Source of the DNA: Turnera subulata
Taxonomy: Eukaryota; Streptophyta; Magnoliopsida; Malpighiales; Passifloraceae
Assembly (NCBI GenBank): GCA_028386065.3
Contig: JAKUCV010001068.1
Location: 307,729 to 371,728, forward strand
DNA: 64,000 bases
Direction: 5' to 3'
Part shown: piece by piece, positions 10,571 through 21,899 of the stretch
How the letters are laid out: the number at the start of each line of letters is the position of its first letter
Position numbering within the stretch: position 1 is the stretch's first letter
Notes under the pieces: model-generated
What the model saw: only the letters and a program-made list of their open reading frames with translations
Database searches by the model: none
What the model was told of the DNA's origin: nothing
Made by a program: the position numbers and the translations under genes

Positions 10571-12006
10571 TGATAGCTTCCCGCAAGTATACGGGGTTGT
10601 TGTAGTACCAAGGTCGTCTCACAGGGATCTTTGTTAAGTACTATCTAACCAAGCAATTTATGATTATCTAGAAAAATAATGTTGAGGATTGATGATTGAA
10701 ACAAAAAAAACTAGAACGATTAATAACGAGATTAAACTCAATAATATAAAGCATCTAGGACTTCGGGGAATTCCTTGCCAATATTTCCATACAATTAAGC
10801 TACGCATAAGCAAGCCATGTACTGTCACCACATAGCTAGTCTATGTAGAATCTATGAATTAAATTCTAAAATTAAACTTCTTTAAAAGAAACGGGAAATC
10901 TAAACTAGATCGATAGCCTACTCTCATAGCGCCGTAAAATCCCTTCCTAGTTTACGTCCACTATCCATTTTCCAGTGATGAAATAAACTAAGAGCATTAA
11001 GAAATTTTCCTACTAATTCTCCAATAAAAAGAACGCCTCCCTCGAGGTCGGTTTTTATAGCCCGATTTATGTTTTTCTATAGGTAAACGACGCTGTCACT
11101 TAACGTTTCCTTATTATAAATTTATGCTAATTGGTGATCAAGCAACTAACATAGTAAAGATTCATAAACCGAATTAAAGAAGAATAAAATCAGAAAATAA
11201 AACTTTAATTAAATAAGAATGGAAACATTAACAAGTTCATCCCCTAATCCTAGACAAGAATTCTAGCTAGACATAACTTTAAAGAAAACAACAAGAATTT
11301 GGAAATAATTCCTCATTATAAATTCAAGGAACAACTTACAAGTAATGGAGCCAACCTTGAACCAAAAGAGACAAATTTCCAAGCTATGAGTCTTCCAAAA
11401 GCCAAAGCCTAAGACTAGAATTACAAAGCAAAGAAAAGGACAAGTCATAGCTAATGATGTGTGTTTGCCGATTTAGAAGTGAGTGTAGAACTTGATGATC
11501 CTTGTCTTCTTGTGAGCAGCCTTTTATAGTGCCAAAAGATGGAGGGAAGGGGCTGAAAAATGGGTGGAAGTGGTGCCAAATTTGGAGGGGATGACCACTT
11601 CCTTTGCGCCAAAAATGGGTGCTCATTTGCCACCTTTCACAACCAACTCCAAGCTGCAGGTAAGTGGTTCCTTGACTCATGTATGTGCTGCCAAGTGTCC
11701 ATTGACCAAGCTGCCCTCCAATCTTCAGTCCAAAAATAGCACACGTATATGCTTAATTGTGTGGAGTTGGCGCATGGTGCACTAGGGACATTCCTGGGAC
11801 CGTTGGATTTGTATGAGCATGTGGGAAATGGTGACACCTTGCTCCTCTTTTCATGCATAAAAATACAAGAAGACTGGAAAAGGGTTTATTTAAGAATAAA
11901 ATGGAAGATAAGGAAGAAAACAACATAATCAAATAAAATAAGTGATGTTTGCAAGCTAAAAACCGTGGAAATAACCCAAAAATGAGTGCAAAATACGTAC
12001 TCATCA
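10571..12006 (-). repeat. Athila 3' LTR (1436 bp, internally deleted)
   Basis: It matches 21900-23636 throughout but lacks the equivalent of about 321 bp (23162-23482), with the pentamer ATGCA at both breakpoints. Conversely the 5' LTR lacks about 8 bp and 12 bp that are present here near 11090 and 11705. The left end TGATAGCTTCCC touches the target duplication GCACC. Confidence 0.92.
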
Positions 12007-12016
12007 CCACCCCAAA
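12007..12016 (-). promoter_or_regulatory. Athila polypurine tract
   Basis: Minus-strand TTTGGGGTGG directly abuts the TGATGAG start of the 3' LTR, the standard site of plus-strand DNA priming. Confidence 0.8.
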
Positions 12017-13509
12017 CTTAAGGTTTTGCTTGTCCCCAAGCAATTGTCGTGAAAACTGTGATGAAAACATCTTTCCCATTGGAGTCAAAGGGACCCAACC
12101 AACCCAGGTTGTATGGTAAGTCCCACAAAAGAAATCCCGATATCCAATCTACAAAAATTCTGAGAAAAAGTACCGAGATGATCCGGATATGCACATGGTT
12201 AAGTAGTTAATCTCATTGTTTCAATTCACAACCGCCCTCTTTGTTTTGTTAAAATAATGAATTTGGCATTTTTTTTTAGAGAAATAAAGGGTCAAATATG
12301 CAGGTCCAGTCCCCTATCTCCACTAATGGCAAGAATTGAATTTCAGGGATCAAAAGGTCTTTATTCGGGTTATAATGAGGTTTAAGTTGGGTTTAATAAA
12401 GAAAGGAAAGATGGTAGTCGAAAGATGCAAAATGCTTTAAGGGAATGGTCTTACCGTAACAAAGCCAAGCAAGGTGGAATGGTTCTAACATTCAGTGTGT
12501 GGTGGAGAGCCTTTGTTTGCCTTCTCTTTTTTTTTTTTCACGAGACACCTCTATTTTGTGCGTTGTTTCTTTTCATTTTTGTGAATTATCTCTCTCTTCT
12601 TTTTTTTCGGTGAAGGCGTAGCAGACCAGTAAATAAAAATTCTCCACGATTGGCATAGGCAACTTATGCTGATCCTGAGTAGAGATGAACCACCACTGAC
12701 CTTAGTGTTAGGCAAATGTTAGGGGGAAGACAAGACCGAGCAAAATGCATAGGGGTGTGTATGTATAAAACAAAATCAATGGTAGCCATAGGTTCAAAGG
12801 GTGACGGTGGTGAATGTGGGATTAACAACAATAATAGCTACTAGAAAAAGCTCAAAGTGGGTTACAAGGGCGAATTATATACACATAGGTAGGTTATGTG
12901 GTTGATGTGGGCTATACAAATGAATGCCTTAATCCTATCCCTGAAAACAAACCTCTCAAAAATTTCGCTTTGAACGGGTTGTGGACCTATTCTAAGACGC
13001 AGTTTATAATGCAAAATATAAAAAAATTAAACAAGCCAAGAGGTTAGAAGCAAACTGAAACAATTCGAAAATTTTACCCAACAAGTGTGAACCGAACAAC
13101 CGGAAATTCGTCCCAAAATTCATGCATACGGACACACGAGACTCGATTGCAACGTTCGCACATCCATGAACCTGAGTTGGGTTTGGCCCAATTGAGCCCA
13201 ACGGATTGAGACCTGTACTTGCAAATATTTATTCAAGAAAAAGAAACTAGGAGAAATAGACTGAAATAATCTACTTATTATTATAAAACAATTGAAAATA
13301 AAAACTACAGCTCAAGCGCTAAAAATATATAGCCACCCTAAACTTAAAGATTGCAGTGCCTTCACTGCACAAAAATAAGTTAAACAGTCCATAAACAAAA
13401 ATAGGGCAGCAATTATTTAGACAAAAATGTAGCAACCATGCAGCTATTGTTCGAAAATAAGAAAGAAAGGGAAATAGAAACAATTAAAACAACCGAAACC
13501 ACCAAGCAA
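12017..13509 (-). other. Athila 3' untranslated region, no gene
   Basis: About 1.5 kb between the env-like ORF and the polypurine tract. Only short frames, with T-rich stretches near 12520-12610 on the plus strand. Long non-coding 3' regions are usual in Athila elements. Confidence 0.6.
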
Positions 13510-15518
13510 TCAGACAATGCCCAAGGCGTCCTTAATCTGTCGAAGGCACGGGGCTAGCCGCCGGAATATCTCACGAACATCATCCTCGAACATCTGAAAC
13601 GATACCTGAGATGATGTATGTCTCTCGTCGGGACGGGCTTGGCAGGCTGCCAAGTTCTTGAAATCAGCCATCAAGTCAGGTAGCAGCTCAAGTGCCTCCA
13701 ATGCCTGTGGTGAAATGGGCAGCAGGGGTGGGACGGAGGAGGGATTCGTCGTTGGACCAGCAGCAGCAGAATCAACGCCCCCCTGCATGAAAAAAGTGTG
13801 TGCATCTCCCCCCTGTGTGTTAGCATCAAGCAAACCCATATGGACCATAGTGTTTATACCTAAGGAAGTGGAATCTGATAATGGAGTAAATTTGGATAGG
13901 TAGACACCTAAGTAAACTCCAATGGCGGTACTAAGACCACCACTACCTAGCAGATTTGACATAGCATGGGTTTGTTCCAAAAAACGGGTCAAAAGAAAGC
14001 AACCGGTGTTCACTCGAATCCCCCGGGTCATGCAATGGAGAAAGAAAAGATCAACCTTGTAAATGACTCCATTGGAAGACTCCCTAGCAATAAGTGTGCT
14101 GGAAATGAATCGGTGAAGGTACAGAAGGGTAGGATTTTTTAGGGTGGTGGCTTTTGAGACCCTAGGGTTGAAAGGTTTAGGACAGTTGCTTAATTCAGCC
14201 CACACAACATCTACATCAAAATCAGTTGGAATAAATCGCAAGCCATCATTACAGAAGCCAAATATTTCATTAAGGAGAAGGAGAGTCATTTTAAAGTCTT
14301 GTTCATTAAGCCGAAAACTGATCTCTCCAATGTCATTTGGCACATGGACTTCCAATCGTACATACAAAGAGGCATAAAACTCATAAGTGAGCTCTATATA
14401 TGTTGGATAACATAATGATGCAAATTTGACCCAACCGATATTTGAAAGTAACTGTTCTTTCTCACATTTGCAGCCTAGGATGGAGATGACACGATCGTCT
14501 AAATACCGGGATTGGACAAGAGAGCGGTTGCACATGCGATGGTATAAAAATCAGTAAGGTCCATATTTGGGAAAGCAGGTGTGAATTTGGGAGGAGGGGG
14601 AGAAGTACCTTTTTTGTTGGCAGAGGTGAGGGACTTCTTTGCTTGCTGCTGGTCGGGTTCCTGCTCTGCCTGAGGAGGTTTGCCTCATGATGCAGCTATT
14701 GTGCCTGATGTTCGGCAAGAACCGAGCTCGGGGTGAGTTCGTGGTGCCCTTGGCGACGTCGTAGAGGTGGGCTGCTGGCGGCGTGGAGGAGGCACTCTTC
14801 CTGTGGATGCTCGGGGCTCCTCCTCGTTGAGGTCCACGTAATCAGGAGCAGTGGGGATGGCAGGGGGGTTGTGGCTGGTGAAGCCTTGAAATTTCCGTCC
14901 CCGAGTCCTAGTGGAAACAGGGGCACTAGGCTCGGGGGTTGGTTGGGGGGAGGGACCGGTACGGCAGCTCCTTGTGGAGGAGACCGGACGACGTCGAGGT
15001 GGAGAGTCAGAGGAGAAACCGTCTTGCCGCCTGGCCGAGGGGGCACGGAGGCCAATAGCAACTCCTCCCGAAGGTGCTGGTAGTGGGGAGAGGTGTCGTG
15101 GAGACCGGACAATGGAGGTAGGGGGAGGCCGCGTTGGCTTGGTGGACGGTGGCGTAGCGGTGCGTCGGGCCTGTGGAGGTGAGCGAGACCACCGAATGGG
15201 TGAAGGGCGACGGCGGCTGGAGACCGGTGTTGGAGGATTTGACGGCGGGTGTTGTGTGGCTGCAGCAGAAGACGACGGGGCGACAATGTGATGGGTCTGC
15301 GGCAATTTGCACGAGGTGGATGATGGTGGTCTTGGTCGGCTCTCGCCGGTGGAGGATGGATGGGGTGCTTGGGAGGAACTGGAGGCATGGTGAGGCGGAG
15401 ATCGGTGGCGAGCGGTGGTGGTCGATTTCTGAGGAGAGGTAGGCGGAGGTTTTGTGTTGTGTGATGAGGAGGTGTGTGTGTTCTTTGTTGGTGAAGGGGG
15501 GGAAGCCATGGAGGCCAC
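13510..15518 (-). pseudogene. Athila ORF3 / env-like protein, broken
   Basis: Two frames form one degraded ORF. The first (15518-14685, 277 codons) is very rich in Pro, Ser, Thr and Arg, ending at a TGA. The same frame then continues open for about 45 codons, and after a frame change near 14540 the second (14535-13510, 341 codons) gives the conserved domain. That domain has the G-W-V-K-F-A segment, an E-L-T-Y-E-F-Y-A-S-L segment, and an R-F-I-S-S-T-L-I-A-R-E segment typical of the plant retrotransposon ATHILA ORF-1 family (Pfam PF03078). The C-terminus ends in a predicted amphipathic helix. Its place between pol and the 3' LTR is that of the env-like ORF of Athila. A function in membranes is not shown by the sequence; I see no convincing signal peptide. 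Confidence 0.75.
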
Positions 15519-16406
15519 GGCCTCTGTAGGCTGCCAGCTCTTTGGTTCGCATGGTGAAGAAGAGAAAGGAGAACAAGTGAGAGATGGTCATTGTGTGGGG
15601 ATAGTGGGGGTTTTGTTGTTTGTTTTCGGGCTCTGTTTAGGAGTAAAGATCTGGCTAATCGGGTATTAGAAAATATTTATGGATTTAGAAAGGGTTTTTA
15701 GAGAAAAATTTGGGAATTTAGAGAGTGGTTTTTGTTTTTGTTTTTTTTTTTATTTTATCGGGTAAAAGATAAGATAGTGGAGGATTTTTTGTGTTTGGTT
15801 ATTCAAACTCGGTTGTTGGTTCCCGTGACGAGCCATTCTTCTCTCTCCTATTATTTTAATGTGAACTGGTGGAGGGGAGTGAAAGTCAAGGTACTTTTGA
15901 GTACCTTTACTTTAAGTCGCCGTGCTGATGTGGAGGTGCTGCATGGTCTCCATTATGAGGTGGTCCCCAAACGTGTGCTCCCCATATGTTTTGAAAATAT
16001 GTGCTTCTCGCCTGGATGCGTTATCAGTATAATAATACCCCAAATTAATCCGGAAAGAATGTTCTCCTTGATTAGAATATGTCAAAATATAATATATAGT
16101 TGGTCTACTATATTATAAATTAACAGTAAAGGTTGCGACTTGAACCTTCACATCATATATTTATTATCCTGTCGATATTAATATAAGAAGTGAAGGCACA
16201 AGTACCATGTGCTCCCCGAACTGCTGGGTCGCTCCTCAGCTGCATGTGCCCCCGTTTCATTTGCTGATCTGCGAAGCATAAGCGAGGTGAAGAGAAACTT
16301 CACCCCAAACTTGTTGCTTTCGTTATTTGCTTGAAAATTGGAAATAGTCGTGGGTTGCCTCCCATGTAGCGCTTCTTTAATGTCTTGTAGCTGGACTCGG
16401 AGCTTG
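15519..16406 (-). other. Athila spacer between pol and ORF3, no gene
   Basis: Bases 15519-16406 show only short frames. The T-rich run near 15735-15755 (plus strand) gives a poly-A stretch in the reading direction. In Athila the third ORF is thought to be made from a spliced message; splice sites cannot be assigned with confidence here. Confidence 0.5.
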
Positions 16407-17733
16407 TCATGCAGAAGGCATGTCGGCGAACGGTAGCACTACCTCTTGTCCGATTGGCTCTTCGGGAATGTACAACTTGAGACGTTGTCCATTCACTGTG
16501 AAGGTACCGTCGTCCTTGCTCCGAATTTCGACGGCGCCAGACTAGAAGACTCGGGTGACCTCAAAAGGTCCCGACCATCGTGACCGAAGTTTTCCAGGGA
16601 AAAGCTTTAGTCGGGAATTGAAAAGTAGAACATAGTCTCCAGCCTGGAAATCTGTTTTCAAGATCCACTTGTCGTGCCACCGTTTTGGTCCTTTCCTTGT
16701 AAATTTTGGCGTTCTCGTAGGCATCCAAACGGATTTCTTCCAGCTCATTGACTTGTAACAAACGATGCTCTCCAGTTGCTTTGGGATCAAAGTTTAATGT
16801 TTTGATTGCCCAATATGCCTTGTGTTAGAGCTCGAACGGGAGGTGGCATGACTTCCCGTAGACGAGTCGGTAAGGAGTCGTCTCGATAGGAGTTTTGTAA
16901 GCAGTCTGGTAAGCCCATAGAGCGTCGTCGAGCTTGATAGCCCAATCTTTCCTTGAAGAGCTTACGGTCTTTTCCAGGATCTGCTTAATAGCCCTGTTGG
17001 AGACTTCCACTTGACCGCTCGTTTGAGGATGATAGGGGGTAGCGACTTTGTGAGTTACTCCGTATTTGCGGAGCACATCCTCCAAATTCTTGTTACAAAA
17101 GTGGGTTCCGCCATCGCTAATTAGTGCCCTAGGTATGCCGAATCGGGAGAAGATTTTCTTTAGAAATCGGATAACAACCCTTGCATCGTTTGTTGGTGAA
17201 GCGATGGCCTCCACCCATTTTGTGACGTAGTCGACTGCAACTAGGATGTAGCAGTTAGATCGGGAAGATGGGAATGGTCCCATAAAGTCGATTCCCCACA
17301 CATCGAATGATTCGACCTCCAGAATGTCCTGCTGTGGCATCTCTTGGCGCTGCGAGATGTTCCCTGTGCGCTGGCAGCGATCGCAGGATTGAGTGAATTT
17401 CTTAGCATCTTTGAATAGACTTGGCCAAAAGAATCCACTCTGCAATGCTTTTGCTGCCGTTTTTCTTGCGCCAAAGTGGCCGCCATAAGATGAAGCATGA
17501 CAGTTATAAAGAAGGTTGTCGACCTCGTCCTCGGGCAGACATCGGCGGATCACCCCATCGCCGCATCGTCTAAATAGTAACGGGTCATCCCAGAAATAAT
17601 TTTTGACATCAGAGAAGAATTTCTTCCTCTGCTGATATGACAGATTTGGGGGTAGGACACCGCTTGCTAAGTAGTTGACGTAGTCAGCGTACCATGGGGT
17701 TGTACAGATAACTGCCACTTCGAGAGCTGCCAG
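16407..17733 (-). pseudogene. Athila integrase domain
   Basis: The frame 17733-16825 carries a zinc-binding H-x-H...C-x2-C region ([11 protein letters not shown] ... S-C-D-R-C-Q), then the catalytic core with all three acidic residues in [18 protein letters not shown] and [12 protein letters not shown] at 16825-16827 and a shift follow. The frame 16790-16542 then has the C-terminal GPY/F-type segment (L-F-P-G-K-L-R-S-R-W-S-G-P-F), another TAG at 16542-16544, and the same frame runs on to a final TGA at 16407-16409. Integrase would insert element DNA. The catalytic triad is intact but the protein cannot be made in one piece. Confidence 0.88.
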
Positions 17734-18522
17734 CTATTCTTCTGGGAAAGAGTCATCAATGGGTAACGCTTCCTCACTTAGAATAGAATCCTGGGCCAAT
17801 CTCGAAAGATGATCTGCTACCATGTTCTCGATTCCCTTTTTTTCTCGAATTTCGAGATCAAACTCCTGGAGCAACAGCGCCCACCGAATCAGCCTCGGTT
17901 TAGCATCTTCTTCCTGCATGAGGTACTTGAGAGCTGAGTGATTGGTGTGCACTATAATTTTGGATCCGAGTAGATAGGAGCGGAACTTCTCGATGGCGAA
18001 AACTACCGCAAGCATCTCCTTTTTCGTGGTTGCATAATTGGCTTGTGCATCATCGAGTGTTTTGCTGGCATAATAAATTGCGTTCAATTTATTTTCCTTC
18101 CTTTGTCCCAAGACAGCCCCCACTGCGAAGTCACTGGCATCGCACATAATCTCGAAAAGAAGGCTCCAATCAGGTGGTTGCATGATAGGAGCTGAGATTA
18201 ATGCTTGCTTGATCTTCTCAAAAGCTTCGAGGCACTCCTGGTCGAATACGAAGGGTACATCCTTGATGAGAAGATTAGTCAAAGGTTTAGTGATCTTCGA
18301 AAAATCTTTGATGAACCTTCGATAAAACCCGACGTGGCCTAAGAAACTATGGATTCCTCGAACATTTGTTGGAGGGGGCAGCTTCTCGATCACCTCGATT
18401 TTGGCATGGTCAACTTCGATTCCACGTTCGGAGATGGTGTGGCCCAGAACTATCCCTTCTTGTACCATGAAATGGCACTTTTCCCAGTTGAGAACTAAGT
18501 TGGCCTCCTCACATCTCTGCAA
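17734..18522 (-). pseudogene. Athila RNase H with end of reverse transcriptase
   Basis: The frame begins within the RT thumb ([11 protein letters not shown], then the [12 protein letters not shown] connection) and continues into RNase H. The first acidic site D-A-S and the E of the K-E-M-L-A-V-V helix are present. The usual T-D-H motif reads T-N-H, so a catalytic Asp is replaced by Asn, consistent with one G-to-A change. The last site V-A-D-H-L-S-R-L is intact. The frame ends at a TAG (17734-17736) just before the integrase. Confidence 0.88.
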
Positions 18523-18891
18523 GACTCGAGAAAGGTTGGCGAGACATTCATCAAAAGTCTTTCCGTAGACCTAGAAATCGTCCATAAAGACTTCCATGAT
18601 TTCTTCGATCATATCGGAGAAGATTGCCATCATGCAGCGCTGGAATGTCACCGGAGCATTACACAAGCCAAATGACATTCTACGATAGGCGAATGTGCCA
18701 TAAGGACATGTAAATATCGTCTTCTCCTGATCGGTTGGGTGGATTGGGATCTGGAAGAAACCTGAGTATCCATCCAAGTAGCAGAAGTAAAAGTGCTTTG
18801 CCAACCGCTCGAGCATCTGGTCAATGAAGGGGAGTGGAAAATGATCCTTCTGTGTGACGCTGTTTAACTTCCTGTAGTCAATGCACATGCG
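18523..18891 (-). pseudogene. Athila reverse transcriptase core
   Basis: Between two in-frame TAG codons (18892-18894 and 18571-18573) lies the RT palm: C-I-D-Y-R-K-L-N, the catalytic D in Y-L-D-G-Y-S-G-F, the F-x-R-M-S-F-G-L-C-N-A-P region, and the Y-x-D-D-type motif as F-M-D-D-F, immediately followed by the stop. The reading frame is the same on both sides of each stop, so these are point mutations, not rearrangements. Confidence 0.9.
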
Positions 18892-20265
18892 CTATTCGGT
18901 GACTGTCCTTGTGGGGAATAACTCGTTGTTCTGATTTTCCACGACAGTCATTCCCCCTTTTTTAGGCACAACATGAACAGGGGAGACCCATTCACTGTCC
19001 GAAATGGGATAGATTATCCCGGCGTCTAGCAACTTCAAGATCTCTTTCTTGACGACTTCTTTCATGTTTTCATTGAGTCGTCGCCGGCACTCGTTCACCG
19101 GCTTGTAGCCGTCTTCCAAGAGTATTCTATGGGGGCAAAATGAGGGACTCATCCCGGCGAGAACTTCGATAGCATACCCGATCGCTTTTCGTTGTGCCTT
19201 TAGAACACTCAACAACTTCTCCTCCTCTTCCTCCTTCAGACTCGTGTTTATGAATACTGGGTACGTAGAGTTAGGACCCAGGAATGCATAACAAAGTTTG
19301 GGCGGCAGAGGCTTTAGTTCAACCTTTGGGGCGTCGTCAGCTGTTGAGTCGTCTGCCGTCTTGCTCAATTCTTCAATTCTCTTGTCTTCCTCGGCAGACG
19401 CAAGAGACAGGACCTCAAGTTGGCGTGCACAATCTGCTATCTCAGGATCTGAATCCCGAGTCCCTTTATTAAGAGCGATGCATGCCAACAGAGGGTCTGC
19501 ACAGTCTGCTTGTATAGGAGGTTCTTCATCCGTTATTTCAACGATGTCAAGTCGGTAGCAGGAATCGTCTGGTACTCCTTTGCGAATTACTTCATCAACA
19601 GCGTAGCAAATTTTCTCGGACCCGACTTGTAGTGTGAGCTTTCCTCCCTTGACATCGATTATGGCACCAGCAGTTGCCAAAAAGGGTCGTCCCAGGATGA
19701 TTGGTACGTGGTTGTCTACTTCCATTTCGAGGACAACAAAATCAACTGGGACGAAGAAGTTCCCAATTTTGGTAGGAACATCCTCCAAGATTCCCACTAG
19801 ATACTTGACAGACCTATCTGCCAGGTGGAGGGACATAGCAGTAGGTTTCAAATCCCCTAGGTTGAGTTGTTTGCTGATCGACAAAGGGATCGCACTGACA
19901 CTTGCACCCAGATCGCAAAGTGCTCTCTCAATGCGTACCTTCCCTATGTCGTAGGGGATAGTGAATGTCCCGGGATCTGGAAGCTTGTTCTGAATAATCA
20001 TACTACATTCTCCCGTTAGTGCCACTGTTCCGTAGTCAATCATTTTATTCTTTTTGGACAAGATGTCCTTTAAGAATTTTGCGTATGTAGGCATTTGGGA
20101 TACGGCTTCTATGAACGGAATATTGATGTAGAGCTTTTTCATAACGTCCAGGAAACGTCCGAACTTCTTATCATGCACCAGTGGATTGAGCCGCTGAGGG
20201 AAGGGAATTGGTGGAACATAGTCTTTCACTTTGTCTTGCTTTGCCTTCCCTTTATTGGCTGACAC
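18892..20265 (-). pseudogene. Athila aspartic protease and N-terminal RT
   Basis: A 457-codon frame with the protease active site C-D-L-G-A-S and the flap/second motif I-I-L-G-R-P-F-L-A-T-A about 75 residues later. It then has an acidic linker and the RT start (G-I-I-Y-P-I-S-D-S-E-W-V-S-P-V-H-V-V-P-K-K-G-G). It ends at TAG 18892. Upstream it joins gag through a frameshift near a poly-T run at about 20288 (plus strand). It follows gag directly, as in the single gag-pol frame of this lineage. Confidence 0.88.
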
Positions 20266-20348
20266 AACCTGCTCATGCTCCGCAGGCTTTTTTTTTGCAC
20301 GGCCTGGCCATGCTCTTCCTCTACAACCGGGACTGGAGGTGGTTGTCG

Positions 20349-21768
20349 CTATGGATATTGAGTACCACTCCTAAGAGTGATTGCATTGCATTGAGCATTA
20401 GGGTTTACCTCCGGCTTTCCCGGTAATCTGCTAGGATTGCCCTGACTAGGGCCAGTTTGTGCGATCTGACACTTGAGATTGTTATTCTCGTCAGAAAGCC
20501 CTTTCACAACTTGTTTCTGCTCCTCCATGAACTGTTGCTGTTGTTTCATGAAATTTGTCATGAAAGACTGGATGTCGTCTTTTGGAGGAGGCTGATACGC
20601 CTGTTGGTATGGCTGTGCAGGTTGTTTAGCAGGATATCAGGGAGGACCCCTTCCAGTTTGGTTTTGGTTTTGAGCGGGTTGTTGAGGCTTCCAAGAGAAG
20701 TTAGGGTGGTCCCTCCAACCTGGGTTGTAGGTGTTTGAATAAGGGTCCTTCTGGACTCTCTGGTTGATGTAACTCACTTGCTCTTGGCATGCTTTGCTCA
20801 TAGCCTCCTGCTGCCAGGCACTCCGAATAACCTCCTTCGCATCTAGCACAGGAATGGGATTGTCCTTTCCCATTCAACTTCAAGATGGCATCCAACTTGG
20901 CGTTCACCAGGCTCATTGCGTCAAGTTCTAGAACTCCGGCTATTCTTGTGAGCTCTCCTTGCCATTTGAATTTATTGCTGGCGATGTGTTCGAACAATTT
21001 GTATAATTTCTCAGCATCTTTGGCTAAGGCTACTCCTCCGGCTGCAGCATCAACATGTGCGCAGAGGGATTCGTTCAGGCCCGCATAGAACTTCTCCACG
21101 ATCAGCCAATCGGGAAGGCCATGTTGTGGACATCTTCTCAAAGCTTCCTTGAATCTTTCCCATGCATCGTAGAAAGATTCACTGGACTTTTGTTTGAATT
21201 CCATGATGCCTTTCCTCAATGTCATGGCCTTGTTGGGTGGAAAGAATTTCTTCAGAAAGGCCTGAGACAGGACAGCCCATGTATCAAACGTCCTAGGAGG
21301 TTGTGCGGTCAACCACGCCTTCGCCTTATCCTTAAGTGAGAAAGGAAAAAGGCGCAGCTTGATAGCGTCCTCGGAGACTCCATTTACCTTGATGGTATCG
21401 CAGATTTCCAGGAAATCTTGCAAATGCTGATTTGGGTCTTCCGAGGAGGAACCTCCAAAAGGTTCATCTTGGACCATTTTGATCAGTGCCGGCTTAAGCT
21501 CAAAGTTATTAGCTTGCACAGCTGGGCGAACCACACTGGACTGTGCAAGGGTTGCATCGGGGATGGAGAAATCCCGAACTGGCCTCCGCCAAGGTCCGTG
21601 TTGGACTCCCTCCCTGATGACATGCCCATCGTCTTCCATCTTTCCTCCGGACGATGAGTCGTCCTCCGATTCCTTCTCGATCCTTTGCTCGCGGATACGC
21701 CTCCAAAAAGTTTTCTCGATCTCGGGGTCTTGTTTTCCTGGTGGCACCCCCGAGCTTCTAGTTTTCAT
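20349..21768 (-). pseudogene. Athila gag
   Basis: The start codon at 21768 opens a 355-codon frame with the retrotransposon Gag core (K-A-K-A-W-L, then F-L-K-K-F-F-P, F-K-Q-K-S-S-E-S-F-Y-D-A-W-E-R-F-K, P-Q-H-G-L-P-D-W). Near 20870 the reading frame changes to 20873-20637, which encodes an N-x-Y-N-P-G-W-R-x-H-P-N-F-S-W segment seen in Athila Gag, and stops at TGA 20637-20639. The same frame reopens at once and runs through a Gln-rich coiled-coil to C-N-A-I-T-L-R-S-G at the Gag end, stopping at TAG 20349-20351. Gag would form the virus-like particle. The start was chosen because it is the first ATG after the primer site, about 100 bp from it. Confidence 0.88.
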
Positions 21769-21875
21769 GCACTAAAGAAATCTGAGAAAAGATGAACAAA
21801 CTAAACAAACGGGTGAAAAATAAAATGAAAAAAAAAATCTAGATTAACCACTAAGTTAAATAATATTAATGCCGA

Positions 21876-21893
21876 TCCCCGGCAACGGCGCCA
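21876..21893 (-). promoter_or_regulatory. Athila primer-binding site, tRNA-Asp(GTC)
   Basis: Minus-strand TGGCGCCGTTGCCGGGGA starts six bases after the LTR. The plus strand here is the 3' end of plant tRNA-Asp including CCA, with no mismatch that I can see over 18 bases. tRNA-Asp priming is characteristic of Athila. Confidence 0.93.
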
Positions 21894-21899
21894 AAAACT

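Noticed and set aside
14733..15442. Long plus-strand frames within the Athila third ORF region
   Set aside because: They are shadows of the GC-rich Pro/Ser/Arg-rich minus-strand frame; no domain and repetitive composition.
21873..21893. The 3' end of a tRNA-Asp gene on the plus strand
   Set aside because: Only the last ~20 bases match, no cloverleaf precedes it, and it lies exactly where the Athila primer site is expected.
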